Shown here piece after piece: positions 1 to 7,318 of a stretch of DNA of 9,449 bases (its first letter is position 1; every line of letters begins with the position of its first letter). The position numbers and the translations under genes are program-made. The notes beneath the pieces are model-generated. The model saw nothing but the letters and a program-made list of their open reading frames with translations, ran no database searches and was not told the origin of the DNA. This DNA comes from Lachnospiraceae bacterium (GTDB lineage Bacteria; Bacillota_A; Clostridia; Lachnospirales; Lachnospiraceae), in contig JAGATU010000009.1 in NCBI GenBank assembly GCA_017621115.1, positions 1 to 9,449 on the forward strand, in the 5' to 3' direction.

Positions 1-238
1 AGTGGGTCTGATTGTTGAAAAAATAGCAGAAGTAGTGGAAATCAAAGAAGAAGATATCCTGCCGCCGCCAAAGGTAGTTATCGGAGGAGAAGATAAACTG
101 CAGAACCGTTATGTATACGGAATCGGTAAAGTCGGCGACAGCGTAAAACTGTTATTGGATCCGGAAAGAATCCTTAAGGATGATGATTTGCTTGTGTTGG
201 AACAGGCAGTGGAAAATGCAGAAGGAGAAGAAGAATAA
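1..238 (+). CDS. cheW: CheW-like chemotaxis adaptor, C-terminal part (5' truncated by window)
   Basis: This is the last 78 codons or so of a CheW-domain protein, which bridges chemoreceptors and the CheA kinase in the cytoplasm. The reading frame is open to the window edge, so the GTG at position 2 is an internal Val, not a start. The visible part has the late CheW pattern: a [14 protein letters not shown] strand, then the acidic/proline turn EEDILPPPK, then [22 protein letters not shown], matching the family's 'gvgk.gd.l.lLLd...lL' ending. The tail is acidic (ENAEGEEE). The stop TAA shares its last A with the ATG of the following chemoreceptor (TAATG), which implies translational coupling in one operon. 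Whether it is a single-domain CheW, CheV or another CheW-fold protein cannot be decided from this fragment; a lone CheW is the simplest reading. Confidence 0.85.
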   Translation, partial: VGLIVEKIAEVVEIKEEDILPPPKVVIGGEDKLQNRYVYGIGKVGDSVKLLLDPERILKDDDLLVLEQAVENAEGEEE

Positions 239-1611
239 TGAACTTAATTGATAAAATGGGTAAAAATATTAAATTCTATACAAAATTAGTAATTGGTTTT
301 ATTGTTATATTCCTTACAATGCTTGTTTCGCTGTATTGCGGATATACTTCTGCAGCAACGATTGTTACTTTGGAACCTGCTGCACAGGAAGAGTATTTAT
401 CCAATTATGCTTATTTTACAGCGATTCTTTTCGTAATTGTAGTTACGGTAATAGCAGGAATTGCGTTTGTTATGTCAAGAACAATACGTCTTACTACTAA
501 GAATTTAAGAAATGCTGCCAATGCATTGGCAGAAGGTAATGTGGATGTCGAACTTGTAAAACGATATAATGATGAATTTGGCGAAGTAATCGATGATTTC
601 CAGAAGGTGGTTGATAATACACGTTATCAGGCACAGATTGCACAGGAAGTGGCAGACGGAAATATGATCGTGGATGTGGAACCAAGATGTGAAAAAGACC
701 TGATGGGCCTTGCATTGCAACAGATGGTAGCTAAAAACAGATCTACTCTTACTAATATCAAAGAAGCGGTTTACCAGGTAACCACCAGTTCTTCCCAGGT
801 AGCAAGTGCTTCCGAAGCATTGGCGCAGGGTTCTACCGAACAGGCAAGTGCAATTGAAGAGATTACGGCATCCATTGATGATGTAGCTGAAAAGACCAAG
901 CAGAACGCTTCGCAGGCAAATGCGGCAGCGGATATGATGAGTAAGACCATCGGTGAAGTTCAAAAAGGAAATGAAGAGATGCAGAGAATGGTTATGGCTA
1001 TGTTGGAAATCAATGATGCATCCGAGAACATTTCAAAGATTATTAAAGTAATTGACGATATTGCGTTCCAGACCAATATTCTTGCGCTGAATGCAGCAGT
1101 AGAAGCGGCAAGAGCAGGGGATGCCGGTAAGGGATTTGCAGTAGTAGCCGAAGAAGTAAGAAATCTTGCAGCTAAGAGTTCAGCGGCAGCAGCTGAGACG
1201 GCAGAGATGATTCAGGATTCCATGAAGAAAGTGGAAATCGGTACAGCTATTGCCAATACAACAGCGGTTACTTTGGATGAGATTACAGAAGTAGTAAAGA
1301 AGAGCGAAGGTATCGTAACACAGATTGCAGAAGCTTCTAATTACCAGGCTACGGCAATTGCCCAGATCGACCGTGCGATTGAACAGGTTTCCCAGGTAGT
1401 ACAGAACAATTCCGCAACCAGTGAGCAGTGTGCGGCGGCAAGTGTTGAATTGTCCGGACAGGCAAGCCGTATGAGAGATTTGATATCGGTTTACAAACTG
1501 GATGACAATATGGAATCCTATGTAGATGAAAAGCCTGCAATGGAATCCTATGGTAATGTATCTGATAACGAACAGATTATTTCCTTGGGAGAAGGATTCG
1601 GAAAATACTAA
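238..1611 (+). CDS. Methyl-accepting chemotaxis protein with tandem HAMP-like units and no sizeable sensor domain
   Basis: Membrane chemoreceptor of 457 residues that would control CheA through CheW. Two membrane segments (about 17-38 and 58-79) are separated by only about 20 residues, so there is no room for a ligand-binding domain outside the cell. A HAMP region follows (about 80-132). A second HAMP-like stretch at about 133-170 carries the 'A.ev..Gn..v.v....kD..glAl..M' pattern. The signalling hairpin runs from about 180 to 420 with the conserved tip at 274-312 ([20 protein letters not shown], then [13 protein letters not shown]). Compared from memory with E. coli Tsr/Tar, the helix after the tip is the same length without gaps, so it resembles the short (34H/36H-like) hairpin class. 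The C-terminus ends GEGFGKY with no NWETF-like CheR-docking peptide. Translation is coupled to the upstream cheW through TAATG. The signal may be intramembrane or cytoplasmic, or come from a partner protein; the ligand is unknown. Confidence 0.93.
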   Translation: MNLIDKMGKNIKFYTKLVIGFIVIFLTMLVSLYCGYTSAATIVTLEPAAQEEYLSNYAYFTAILFVIVVTVIAGIAFVMSRTIRLTTKNLRNAANALAEGNVDVELVKRYNDEFGEVIDDFQKVVDNTRYQAQIAQEVADGNMIVDVEPRCEKDLMGLALQQMVAKNRSTLTNIKEAVYQVTTSSSQVASASEALAQGSTEQASAIEEITASIDDVAEKTKQNASQANAAADMMSKTIGEVQKGNEEMQRMVMAMLEINDASENISKIIKVIDDIAFQTNILALNAAVEAARAGDAGKGFAVVAEEVRNLAAKSSAAAAETAEMIQDSMKKVEIGTAIANTTAVTLDEITEVVKKSEGIVTQIAEASNYQATAIAQIDRAIEQVSQVVQNNSATSEQCAAASVELSGQASRMRDLISVYKLDDNMESYVDEKPAMESYGNVSDNEQIISLGEGFGKY

Positions 1612-1629
1612 TTTTCAGATAGAATAATC

Positions 1630-1670
1630 GGCATATCGGTATTTTTATGAAATACCGATATGCCTTTTCT
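1630..1670 (+). terminator. Rho-independent terminator after the cheW-receptor operon
   Basis: A perfect 15-bp inverted repeat (1630-1644 with 1650-1664, core GGCATATCGGTATTT) encloses a 5-nt loop (TTATG) and is followed by TTTTCT. It begins 18 bases after the receptor stop codon. The T-tract is short, so some read-through into the HPt gene is possible. The stem contains an ATG (1660) in frame with the HPt gene, which is unlikely to be its start. Confidence 0.8.
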
Positions 1671-1683
1671 AAATACAGAAAGA

Positions 1684-2325
1684 ATGGAAATGACCAAAAT
1701 GATTATAGACGAACTTAGAACAGTAGAAGAACTGGATGTAGAGCAGGGAATTATATATTGTAACGGTGAGGAAGGATATCTTGAAATTCTGCGCGCTTAT
1801 TGTGAGGATTGGGAAAGTAACGGAACTTATATAAAAGATTTGTTTGAAAAGAAGGATTGGAAAAACTATACGGTTGCTGTACATGGTCTGAAAAGTTCTC
1901 TTTTCAGCATTGGTGTGAATAGAATAGCAGAGCTGGCGAAGCAGTTGGAATTTGCCGGAAAAGAGAATCGTATCGATTATATTGAAGAGAATCATGCTGG
2001 ATTAATGGAGGCTTATGAGACTTTTTTCAATGAATTGGAAAAAAGAATCGGATTGTGTCCAAGTGAGGAAGAAACAGGGGAACTGTTACAGGATGTAAAG
2101 GAAATATCAGGGGAAGAGTTTGAAAAGATTATAGCGGATATGGAGATGGCGGTATTTGCTTTCGAGACAGACGTTCTTACAAAGAATTTGGAAGAATTGG
2201 AGAAATACAGTTATAAGGGAAATGTTTTAAAAAACGTGCTTGCTCCGGTCAGAAGAAAAATTGAAATGTGGGATTATATTTCTGCCGTAGAGTTGTTGGC
2301 AGAACAAAAGAAAGTTATGGATTAG
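1684..2325 (+). CDS. Stand-alone HPt (histidine phosphotransfer) domain protein
   Basis: A small cytoplasmic protein whose N-terminal half is an HPt four-helix domain. The motif AVHGLKSSLFSIG contains the presumed phospho-accepting histidine (H67 when counted from 1684), followed by the helix ...LAKQLEFAGKENR typical of the family. The leader (LDVEQGIIYCNGEEGYLEILRAY) is the usual helix preceding HPt bundles in clostridial proteins. The last 85 residues or so form a second all-helical acidic region resembling helical extensions found after HPt domains in hybrid kinases. No kinase or receiver domain is attached, so it would relay phosphate between separate partners. The frame extends back to an ATG at 1660, but that codon lies inside the terminator stem and has no SD. 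ATG 1684 has a weak AGAAAG upstream; 1690 and 1699 are also possible. Promoter not obvious. Its position after cheW and a receptor suggests a link to chemotaxis or a nearby two-component system, but its partners are not in the window. Confidence 0.82.
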   Translation: MEMTKMIIDELRTVEELDVEQGIIYCNGEEGYLEILRAYCEDWESNGTYIKDLFEKKDWKNYTVAVHGLKSSLFSIGVNRIAELAKQLEFAGKENRIDYIEENHAGLMEAYETFFNELEKRIGLCPSEEETGELLQDVKEISGEEFEKIIADMEMAVFAFETDVLTKNLEELEKYSYKGNVLKNVLAPVRRKIEMWDYISAVELLAEQKKVMD

Positions 2326-2406
2326 AGCAGCTACTATGTGGGAATGATAAGAAGTAGTTATCCTTATAACGTTTTTTGAAGAAAACGAAGGACAGAGCGA
2401 GGAATT

Positions 2407-3822
2407 ATGACTTTCAATGATATATTGACTAAACTCAATGATTTTATGTACACATATGTGTTGATTATTATGCTTGTAGGTGTCGGAATCTATTTTACAA
2501 TCAAGACAAAGGGTGTGCAGTTCAGACTGTTAAAAGATGGAATCCGTTCCATGATGGAAAAGGCAGAAAAGGATGAAAAGGGGCAGAAGAAAGTATCTTC
2601 TTTTGAGGCACTTATGATTTCAACTGCTTCCAGGGTCGGAACCGGAAATATTGCAGGTATTGCAACGGCAATTGCGACAGGTGGTCCCGGAGCAGTATTC
2701 TGGATGTGGATTATGGCGTTGATTGGCGGCGCCAGTGCATTTGTGGAAAGTACCTTGGCTCAGGTCTATAAAGTGAAACATAACGGCCAGTTCCGGGGTG
2801 GACCATCGTATTACATGGAAAAAGCATTAGGCAAACGTTGGCTTGGCGTTTTGTTTTCTATTCTTTTGATAACCTGTTTTGCCTATGGCTTTAATGGGTT
2901 ACAGGCATACAATATCTCATCGGCATTGGAATACTATATTCCGAATTATTCGCAGACTGCGGGACCGATGATTGTCGGATTGGTTATTGCTGTAGCAACT
3001 GCGTTGGTTATTTTTGGCGGTGCACAAAGAATCGGTTTTTTCAGTTCTGTAGTTGTTCCGATTATGGCAGGGTTATATATTTTGCTCGGAATAGTAACCA
3101 TGATTATGAATATTACGGAAATACCGGCAGTACTTGTTCTTATACTCAAAGAAGCATTTGATGTACAGGCGATTATGGGTGGATTCACCGGAAGTGCCGT
3201 AGTAATCGGTATTAAGAGAGGTCTTTTTTCCAATGAAGCCGGTATGGGAAGCGCACCGAATGCATCGGCATCGGCAGATGTGGAGCATCCGGTTAACCAG
3301 GGGCTTGTGCAGGTTATTTCCGTATTCATTGATACGATTTTAGTTTGTTCCGCTACCGCAATGATGTTGTTCACATCGGGAGTGGAAGGTGTCAGCGGAG
3401 TATTGGACGGAATTCCTTTTGTACAGGCGGCAGTGAAGGCTAATGTCGGAGAGTTTGGTATTCATTTTATTACTTTCTCCATCTTTGCATTTGCTTTCAG
3501 CAGTGTCATCGGTAATTATTTTTATGCAGAATCCAATATTCTCTTTATAAAAAACAGTAGACCATTATTGTTTTGTTTCAGACTTACCTGCATAGTAGCG
3601 GTATTTCTTGGTGCACAGGCAGATTTTTCACTGGTGTGGAATCTGGCGGATGTTACTATGGGCTTTATGGCAATTGTAAATATTATTGCAATATTTCTCT
3701 TGCGTAAAACAGCGGTCGCCGCATTGGATAATTACGAACAATTGAAAAAGCAGGGGAAGAAGCCTGTTTTTGATGAAAAAGCAATCGGTCTTTCCGGTAC
3801 CGTTTGGACAAAAGAAAAGTAG
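2407..3822 (+). CDS. AGCS family sodium:alanine/glycine symporter
   Basis: Integral membrane transporter of 471 residues, normal for the alanine/glycine:cation symporter family (SSF-fold carriers using Na+ or H+). Family landmarks include STASRVGTGNIAGIATAIA (73-91), GGPGAVFWMWIMALIGGA (92-109, the family signature region), FVESTLAQVYK and the RGGPSYYMEKALG block (130-142). Later come GIKRGLFSNEAGMGSAPNA (268-286) and SSVIGNYFYAESN (365-377). About ten hydrophobic segments are visible from residue 15 to 432. The tail after 435 is short and charged. A GAGGA SD lies only 3 nt before the ATG, with AAGGA further upstream. No clear promoter and no glycine-riboswitch-like leader is seen in the 81-base gap, so expression from upstream is possible. 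Lying between two chemoreceptor genes, it may take up an amino acid that the receptors sense; this is inference. Alanine cannot be distinguished from glycine by eye. Confidence 0.93.
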   Translation: MTFNDILTKLNDFMYTYVLIIMLVGVGIYFTIKTKGVQFRLLKDGIRSMMEKAEKDEKGQKKVSSFEALMISTASRVGTGNIAGIATAIATGGPGAVFWMWIMALIGGASAFVESTLAQVYKVKHNGQFRGGPSYYMEKALGKRWLGVLFSILLITCFAYGFNGLQAYNISSALEYYIPNYSQTAGPMIVGLVIAVATALVIFGGAQRIGFFSSVVVPIMAGLYILLGIVTMIMNITEIPAVLVLILKEAFDVQAIMGGFTGSAVVIGIKRGLFSNEAGMGSAPNASASADVEHPVNQGLVQVISVFIDTILVCSATAMMLFTSGVEGVSGVLDGIPFVQAAVKANVGEFGIHFITFSIFAFAFSSVIGNYFYAESNILFIKNSRPLLFCFRLTCIVAVFLGAQADFSLVWNLADVTMGFMAIVNIIAIFLLRKTAVAALDNYEQLKKQGKKPVFDEKAIGLSGTVWTKEK

Positions 3823-3851
3823 AAAAAATAGTGAAATCAGACTATACATGC

Positions 3852-3880
3852 TTGCAATACAAGTTCATCCAAAGTATAAT
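3852..3880 (+). promoter_or_regulatory. Sigma-A type promoter for the second chemoreceptor
   Basis: A TTGCAA -35 (3852-3857) and a perfect TATAAT -10 (3875-3880) are separated by exactly 17 bases. Transcription would start near 3887, leaving a leader of about 47-53 nt before the receptor gene. It uses the housekeeping consensus, not the sigma-28 TAAA / GCCGATAA pattern often used for chemotaxis genes. Confidence 0.7.
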
Positions 3881-3933
3881 TAATACAATAGGATGAAAGT
3901 ACCAATGACAGTTCATAATAGACGAAGGAGAAG

Positions 3934-5430
3934 ATGACTATGGGTAAAGTGGTGAAAGCGGATTTGTCCGTAAAAAAGAATGCGGATGCGAGTAAAAATG
4001 CAACGGCGATGACCGGTATTTTTATTATGAATTTTGTGCTGGTGGTAGCGTATCTGCTTGAGGTGTTAAAGGGAGCGCGTGATATAGTATCTTATAGTAT
4101 TATCGCTGCGCTTTGTATTGTGCCGTGTATTCTGGCAACGATTGTATTTTTGCGTAAGAAAGAAGCAGTCAGTATCCGTTATATTATGGGAATCGGATTT
4201 TCTCTTTTATATGGATACATAATGTTTACGACTATTTCGGATGTTCCGTTTTGTTATATTATCGTAGCATTCGTTATGTTCCTTGTTTATGTGGACTTCA
4301 AATTCCTTGTAATATTGGGTTCCTATGCGATTGTTGTAAATGTTGCAAGAGTAGCTATAACTGCTATGCAGGGACAGTTAACCGGAGATAAACTGACCAA
4401 TGCAGAAATCGCAATTGCATGTATATCCCTGACATTTGCTTTTACATTGATGGCTATCCGTAAGATGGAGAAGATTAACCAGGCCAATATTGATAAAGCC
4501 GATCAGGGTAAGGAGCAGGCAGACACATTATTACAGACTACTTTAAATGTTGCCTCATCCATGACGGAGAATATTAATGACGCGATGGGTGAAACAGAAG
4601 TATTAAAAGAAGCTATCGATGCAACCCAGCAGGATATGGAACGTCTTGCAGAAGAAGTTAATACTTCGGCAGAGGCTATTGATGTGCAGAAGCAGAGTAC
4701 CGAAAAAATCAATGCTCATATCCAGAATGTGGAAGAATCCGTTCATTCCATTACGGAAGAGGTTACTAATGCGGAAGATAACCTGAATACCGGTAATGAA
4801 GTAATGAAAGCACTTTTGGAGCAGGTTCAGATTTCTGAAAAGTCTAATGAGTTGGTTGCCCAGAAGATGGCAGGACTTAAGGAATGTGCGGCTAAGATGC
4901 AGGATATTATGGGGTTGATTGCCAGCATAGCAAATCAGACAGGACTTCTTTCATTAAATGCTTCCATTGAAGCAGCAAGAGCCGGTGAAGCCGGAAGAGG
5001 ATTTGCAGTTGTAGCGGGTGAGATTTCCAATCTTTCATCCCAGACGAATAGCGCTACTGCAGATATTAATACCCTGATTGAAGATGTTGTAGTTTCTGTT
5101 GGTGAAGTAACCGAAGCAATGGATACATTATTGGAATGCAGCCGTCTGCAGAACCAGTATGTAGATACGACTGCTGAGAGCTTTGAGAAGATTCATGGCA
5201 GTACACAGAGTATCGTAGAACAGGTTGCTAATTTACGTTCTACTGTGGAAATTGTGATGGAAGAGAATAAGCAGGTAGAAGACGGTATCGAGAATGTTGC
5301 CAATGTGACACAGAGAGTTATGGATAGTGCTAATGAGACACTGGCAAGTTGTAATACCAACCTTCAGAGTATTGCCAAGGTGGCGGATATTATGAATACA
5401 CTTACCGAGGAAGCTGCTAAGTTGCAGTAA
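3934..5430 (+). CDS. Methyl-accepting chemotaxis protein with six-segment membrane domain, no HAMP
   Basis: Chemoreceptor of 498 residues. The N-terminal 175 residues hold about six closely packed hydrophobic segments (roughly 26-46, 51-73, 82-101, 104-120, 122-141, 157-176) with very short loops, so sensing must be intramembrane or through a partner. No HAMP pattern follows; a coiled coil leads straight into the signalling hairpin (about 200-490). The tip is clear at 329-367 ([20 protein letters not shown], then [13 protein letters not shown]), but the usual QTN is QTG and the usual R of EVR is S. The helix after the tip is about 20 residues (three heptads) longer than in the other receptor here. 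The SD GAAGGAG (3924-3930) lies only 3 nt from the ATG at 3934 but 9 nt from an in-frame ATG at 3940, so translation may start at 3940. It has its own promoter and a strong terminator, hence is probably monocistronic. Ligand unknown. Confidence 0.92.
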   Translation: MTMGKVVKADLSVKKNADASKNATAMTGIFIMNFVLVVAYLLEVLKGARDIVSYSIIAALCIVPCILATIVFLRKKEAVSIRYIMGIGFSLLYGYIMFTTISDVPFCYIIVAFVMFLVYVDFKFLVILGSYAIVVNVARVAITAMQGQLTGDKLTNAEIAIACISLTFAFTLMAIRKMEKINQANIDKADQGKEQADTLLQTTLNVASSMTENINDAMGETEVLKEAIDATQQDMERLAEEVNTSAEAIDVQKQSTEKINAHIQNVEESVHSITEEVTNAEDNLNTGNEVMKALLEQVQISEKSNELVAQKMAGLKECAAKMQDIMGLIASIANQTGLLSLNASIEAARAGEAGRGFAVVAGEISNLSSQTNSATADINTLIEDVVVSVGEVTEAMDTLLECSRLQNQYVDTTAESFEKIHGSTQSIVEQVANLRSTVEIVMEENKQVEDGIENVANVTQRVMDSANETLASCNTNLQSIAKVADIMNTLTEEAAKLQ

Positions 5431-5456
5431 ATTGGTATAAGAAATGAGATAAATGG

Positions 5457-5485
5457 AAAACCTCCGATTAAAGTCGGAGGTTTTT
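5457..5485 (+). terminator. Rho-independent terminator after the second chemoreceptor
   Basis: An 11-bp stem (5457-5467 with 5474-5484, core AAAACCTCCGA / TCGGAGGTTTT) with a 6-nt loop runs into five Ts. It starts 26 bases after the receptor stop. It sits only 4 nt before the SD of the next gene, an unusually tight arrangement. Confidence 0.88.
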
Positions 5486-5488
5486 CCA

Positions 5489-5495
5489 CGGAGGT
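5489..5495 (+). promoter_or_regulatory. SD site of the DUF1624 gene, complementary to the preceding terminator's left arm
   Basis: CGGAGGT at 5489-5495 gives a near-perfect SD 3 nt before ATG 5499. The same heptamer occurs at 5475-5481 in the right arm of the terminator. The left arm (ACCTCCG, 5460-5466) can therefore pair with either copy. No promoter is evident between the terminator and this SD. Confidence 0.6.
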
Positions 5496-5498
5496 AGA

Positions 5499-6230
5499 AT
5501 GAAACAACGCTATCATATTTTGGACGAGATTAGAGGAATCACCCTATGCAGTATGATTCTGTATCATGCGGTTTGGGATTTGGTGTACATTTTCGGATAT
5601 AACTGGAAATGGTATCAGTCGGATATGGCATTCCTGTGGCAGCAGAGTATATGTTATACCTTTATTCTTTTATCCGGTTTTTGTGTTTCGCTCGGTAAAA
5701 ACAAAGTTAAAAGAGGGTTGGTAGTGTTTGGCGCAGGCATTTTGATTTCTCTTGTAACGGAACTTTTTATGCCTCAGAACAGGATCCGGTTTGGGGTACT
5801 GACGCTTCTTGGAAGTTGTATGCTGATTGCGGCTTTGGCAGAGCGGACAAATGTTACCCTTTGGGGGATAATTATTAACCTTCTCTTATTTGTCCTTACC
5901 AGACGAATTAATTACGGAGTGCTCGGATTTGCGGATGTGACGGTGGCACGACTTCCTCGTTTTCTTTATAATCTTGGTGATTTCGGCAATTATCTTGGCT
6001 TTACGGAGCAGACATTTTTTTCAACAGATTATTTTTCGCTTTTTCCGTGGCTGTTTCTGTTTTTGACAGGTTATTATTTTTATAAATGGATGGAAGAAAA
6101 ACAGTGGCTTAGCAGTATGACTAAGGCACCGTCGCTCGGTGCGTGGTGGCGGCCGATCGGAAGATATTCGCTGATTATTTATCTGTTGCATCAGCCTGTT
6201 GTATATGGGTTGTTGTATATATTGGCATAA
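5499..6230 (+). CDS. DUF1624 / HGSNAT-type membrane acyltransferase-like protein
   Basis: Polytopic membrane protein of 243 residues resembling bacterial members of the heparan-alpha-glucosaminide N-acetyltransferase catalytic-domain family (DUF1624). The N-terminal motif HILDEIRGITLCSMILYHAV (6-25) matches the family's 'R..eiD.lRG.ai..Mi.yH...DL' pattern, including the membrane-facing His23. The central STDYFSLFPWLFLFLTGYYF (175-194) matches the 'DYFPL.PW.g.fl.G' block, and IYLLHQPVVYGLL (227-239) matches the C-terminal 'iYLiHQP' block. About seven hydrophobic segments are visible. By family analogy it may transfer an acyl group across the membrane onto a sugar or envelope component, but bacterial substrates are not established. 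It begins just after a terminator. The next gene lies 92 bases downstream and probably has its own start signals, so the gene looks solitary. Confidence 0.82.
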   Translation: MKQRYHILDEIRGITLCSMILYHAVWDLVYIFGYNWKWYQSDMAFLWQQSICYTFILLSGFCVSLGKNKVKRGLVVFGAGILISLVTELFMPQNRIRFGVLTLLGSCMLIAALAERTNVTLWGIIINLLLFVLTRRINYGVLGFADVTVARLPRFLYNLGDFGNYLGFTEQTFFSTDYFSLFPWLFLFLTGYYFYKWMEEKQWLSSMTKAPSLGAWWRPIGRYSLIIYLLHQPVVYGLLYILA

Positions 6231-6268
6231 ACGGCGGTATCCTTGTAGAACAATTGAAAACAGAAGTG

Positions 6269-6274
6269 TATAAT
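6269..6274 (+). promoter_or_regulatory. Possible -10 element upstream of the choloylglycine hydrolase gene
   Basis: A perfect TATAAT lies 48 bases before the ATG, preceded by TG. The best -35 candidates are poorly matched (TAGAAC at 17-bp spacing) or badly spaced (TTGTAG at 20 bp), so the promoter may be weak, activator-dependent or not real. Confidence 0.35.
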
Positions 6275-6322
6275 GCGGCAGTGGACAGGGAATCTTTATG
6301 AGTAAAAAAGGAAGGTGGCCCT

Positions 6323-7318
6323 ATGTGCACTGCCGTTTCAGTTGTTACAAAAGATCATTATTTCGGAAGAAATCTGGATTATGAATTTTCTTATGAAGAA
6401 TCGGTTACGGTCATGCCAAGATATTATAAACATGCTAGAAAAAGGAACTTAGGGAACCGCTATGCTATGATTGGGATGGCCTATGTGGTGGATGATTATC
6501 CGCTGTTTTATGATGCCGTAAATGAAAAGGGACTTGGTATGGCAGGTCTTTTATTTGCCGGAAATGCTGTATATTCGCATGATAAGAAGTTAAAGAAAGA
6601 TAATGTAGCGTCTTTTGAGTTTATTCCGTGGATATTGGGACAGTGTGTGGACGTGGAAGAGGCAAAAAAATTGCTTGGCAGAATAAATCTGACGGATGAA
6701 GCATTTAGTAAGGAATTACCGCCATCCCCTTTGCATTGGATGATAGCGGACAGAAATAAGACAATAGTGGTAGAGGCGGTAGCGGACGGGCTGAAAGTGT
6801 ATGATAATCCGGTTCATGTTTTAACCAACAATCCGACCTTCGATTTTCATATGATGAATTTGAACCTGTATATGAGTCTGTCGGCGGGGGAGCCGGTAAA
6901 TACCTTTGCAAAAGAAGCCGGACTGGAGGTGTTCAGTCGCGGTATGGGAGCACTGGGACTTCCTGGAGATTTATCGAGTACATCCCGTTTTGTAAAAGCT
7001 GCTTTTACAAGGATGAATTCAGTGTGCGGGGAGGCGGAAGATGAGAGCATCAGCCGTTTTTTCCATATTCTTGGTTCGGTGTGTCAGCAGAAAGGCTGTG
7101 TGAGGATGCAATCGGACGATGGAAGAACTGTTTATGAAAAAACCATTTATTCTTCCTGCTGTAATGCTACGAAAGGAATTTATTATTATATTACCTACGA
7201 CAATAGTTGTATTACGGCTGTGGATATGCATAAGGAGAAATTGGATGGGGAGGTATTGGTGTCCTACCCATTGATTAAAGAACAGCAGATACTATGGCAA
7301 AATAAAAAGGCAGATTAA
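6323..7318 (+). CDS. Choloylglycine hydrolase family enzyme (bile salt hydrolase-like)
   Basis: Cytoplasmic N-terminal-nucleophile amidase of 331 residues, the usual length for bile salt hydrolases and penicillin V acylases. Removal of Met1 exposes the nucleophile Cys2 (MCTAVSVVTK), which fixes the start; an AAGGAAGGTGG SD precedes it. Other active-site residues are present by motif: Arg16 and Asp19 (FGRNLDYEFSYEESV), Asn169 (VLTNNPTFDFHMMNLNLY) and Arg222 (SSTSRFVKAAF). NEKGLG (67-72), SPLHWMIAD, GLPGDLSS and GIYYYITYDN also match. Overall it most resembles the Enterococcus/Lactobacillus/Clostridium bile salt hydrolase branch, which deconjugates glycine- or taurine-linked bile acids. One key deviation exists: the position of the oxyanion-hole Asn (family GLNFPGN) reads GLLFAGN, with Leu77. 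Activity and substrate are therefore uncertain. There is no signal peptide. The gene ends in a bidirectional terminator that it shares with the convergent methyltransferase gene. Confidence 0.9.
   Translation: MCTAVSVVTKDHYFGRNLDYEFSYEESVTVMPRYYKHARKRNLGNRYAMIGMAYVVDDYPLFYDAVNEKGLGMAGLLFAGNAVYSHDKKLKKDNVASFEFIPWILGQCVDVEEAKKLLGRINLTDEAFSKELPPSPLHWMIADRNKTIVVEAVADGLKVYDNPVHVLTNNPTFDFHMMNLNLYMSLSAGEPVNTFAKEAGLEVFSRGMGALGLPGDLSSTSRFVKAAFTRMNSVCGEAEDESISRFFHILGSVCQQKGCVRMQSDDGRTVYEKTIYSSCCNATKGIYYYITYDNSCITAVDMHKEKLDGEVLVSYPLIKEQQILWQNKKAD

Noticed and set aside
2..238. A complete 78-residue protein starting at GTG position 2.
   Set aside because: The CheW similarity begins mid-domain at the window edge, so the GTG is an internal Val codon of a longer gene.
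505..963. A 152-codon open frame on the minus strand inside the first chemoreceptor.
   Set aside because: Its product is Cys- and His-rich with no domain pattern and lies entirely opposite a well-conserved receptor coding region; it is a coding shadow. The other antisense frames in the transporter, second receptor and hydrolase genes were dismissed for the same reason.
1653..1664. A CCGATAT sequence resembling a sigma-28 -10 box near chemotaxis genes.
   Set aside because: It is part of the perfect palindrome of the terminator, and no TAAA-type -35 is found at the required distance on either strand.
2357..2378. A small hairpin GTTAT-CCTT-ATAAC followed by GTTTTTTG between the HPt and symporter genes.
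   Set aside because: The stem is only 5 bp and mostly A/T; too weak to call a terminator, though partial attenuation cannot be excluded.
2326..2406. Possible glycine riboswitch ahead of the AGCS symporter.
   Set aside because: The gap is only 81 bases and shows none of the paired conserved cores of glycine aptamers.
6298..6384. A 28-codon open frame (MSKKGRWPYV...) overlapping the start of the choloylglycine hydrolase gene in another frame.
   Set aside because: It lacks its own SD and recognisable product, and most of it overlaps the confident hydrolase coding region; probably chance.
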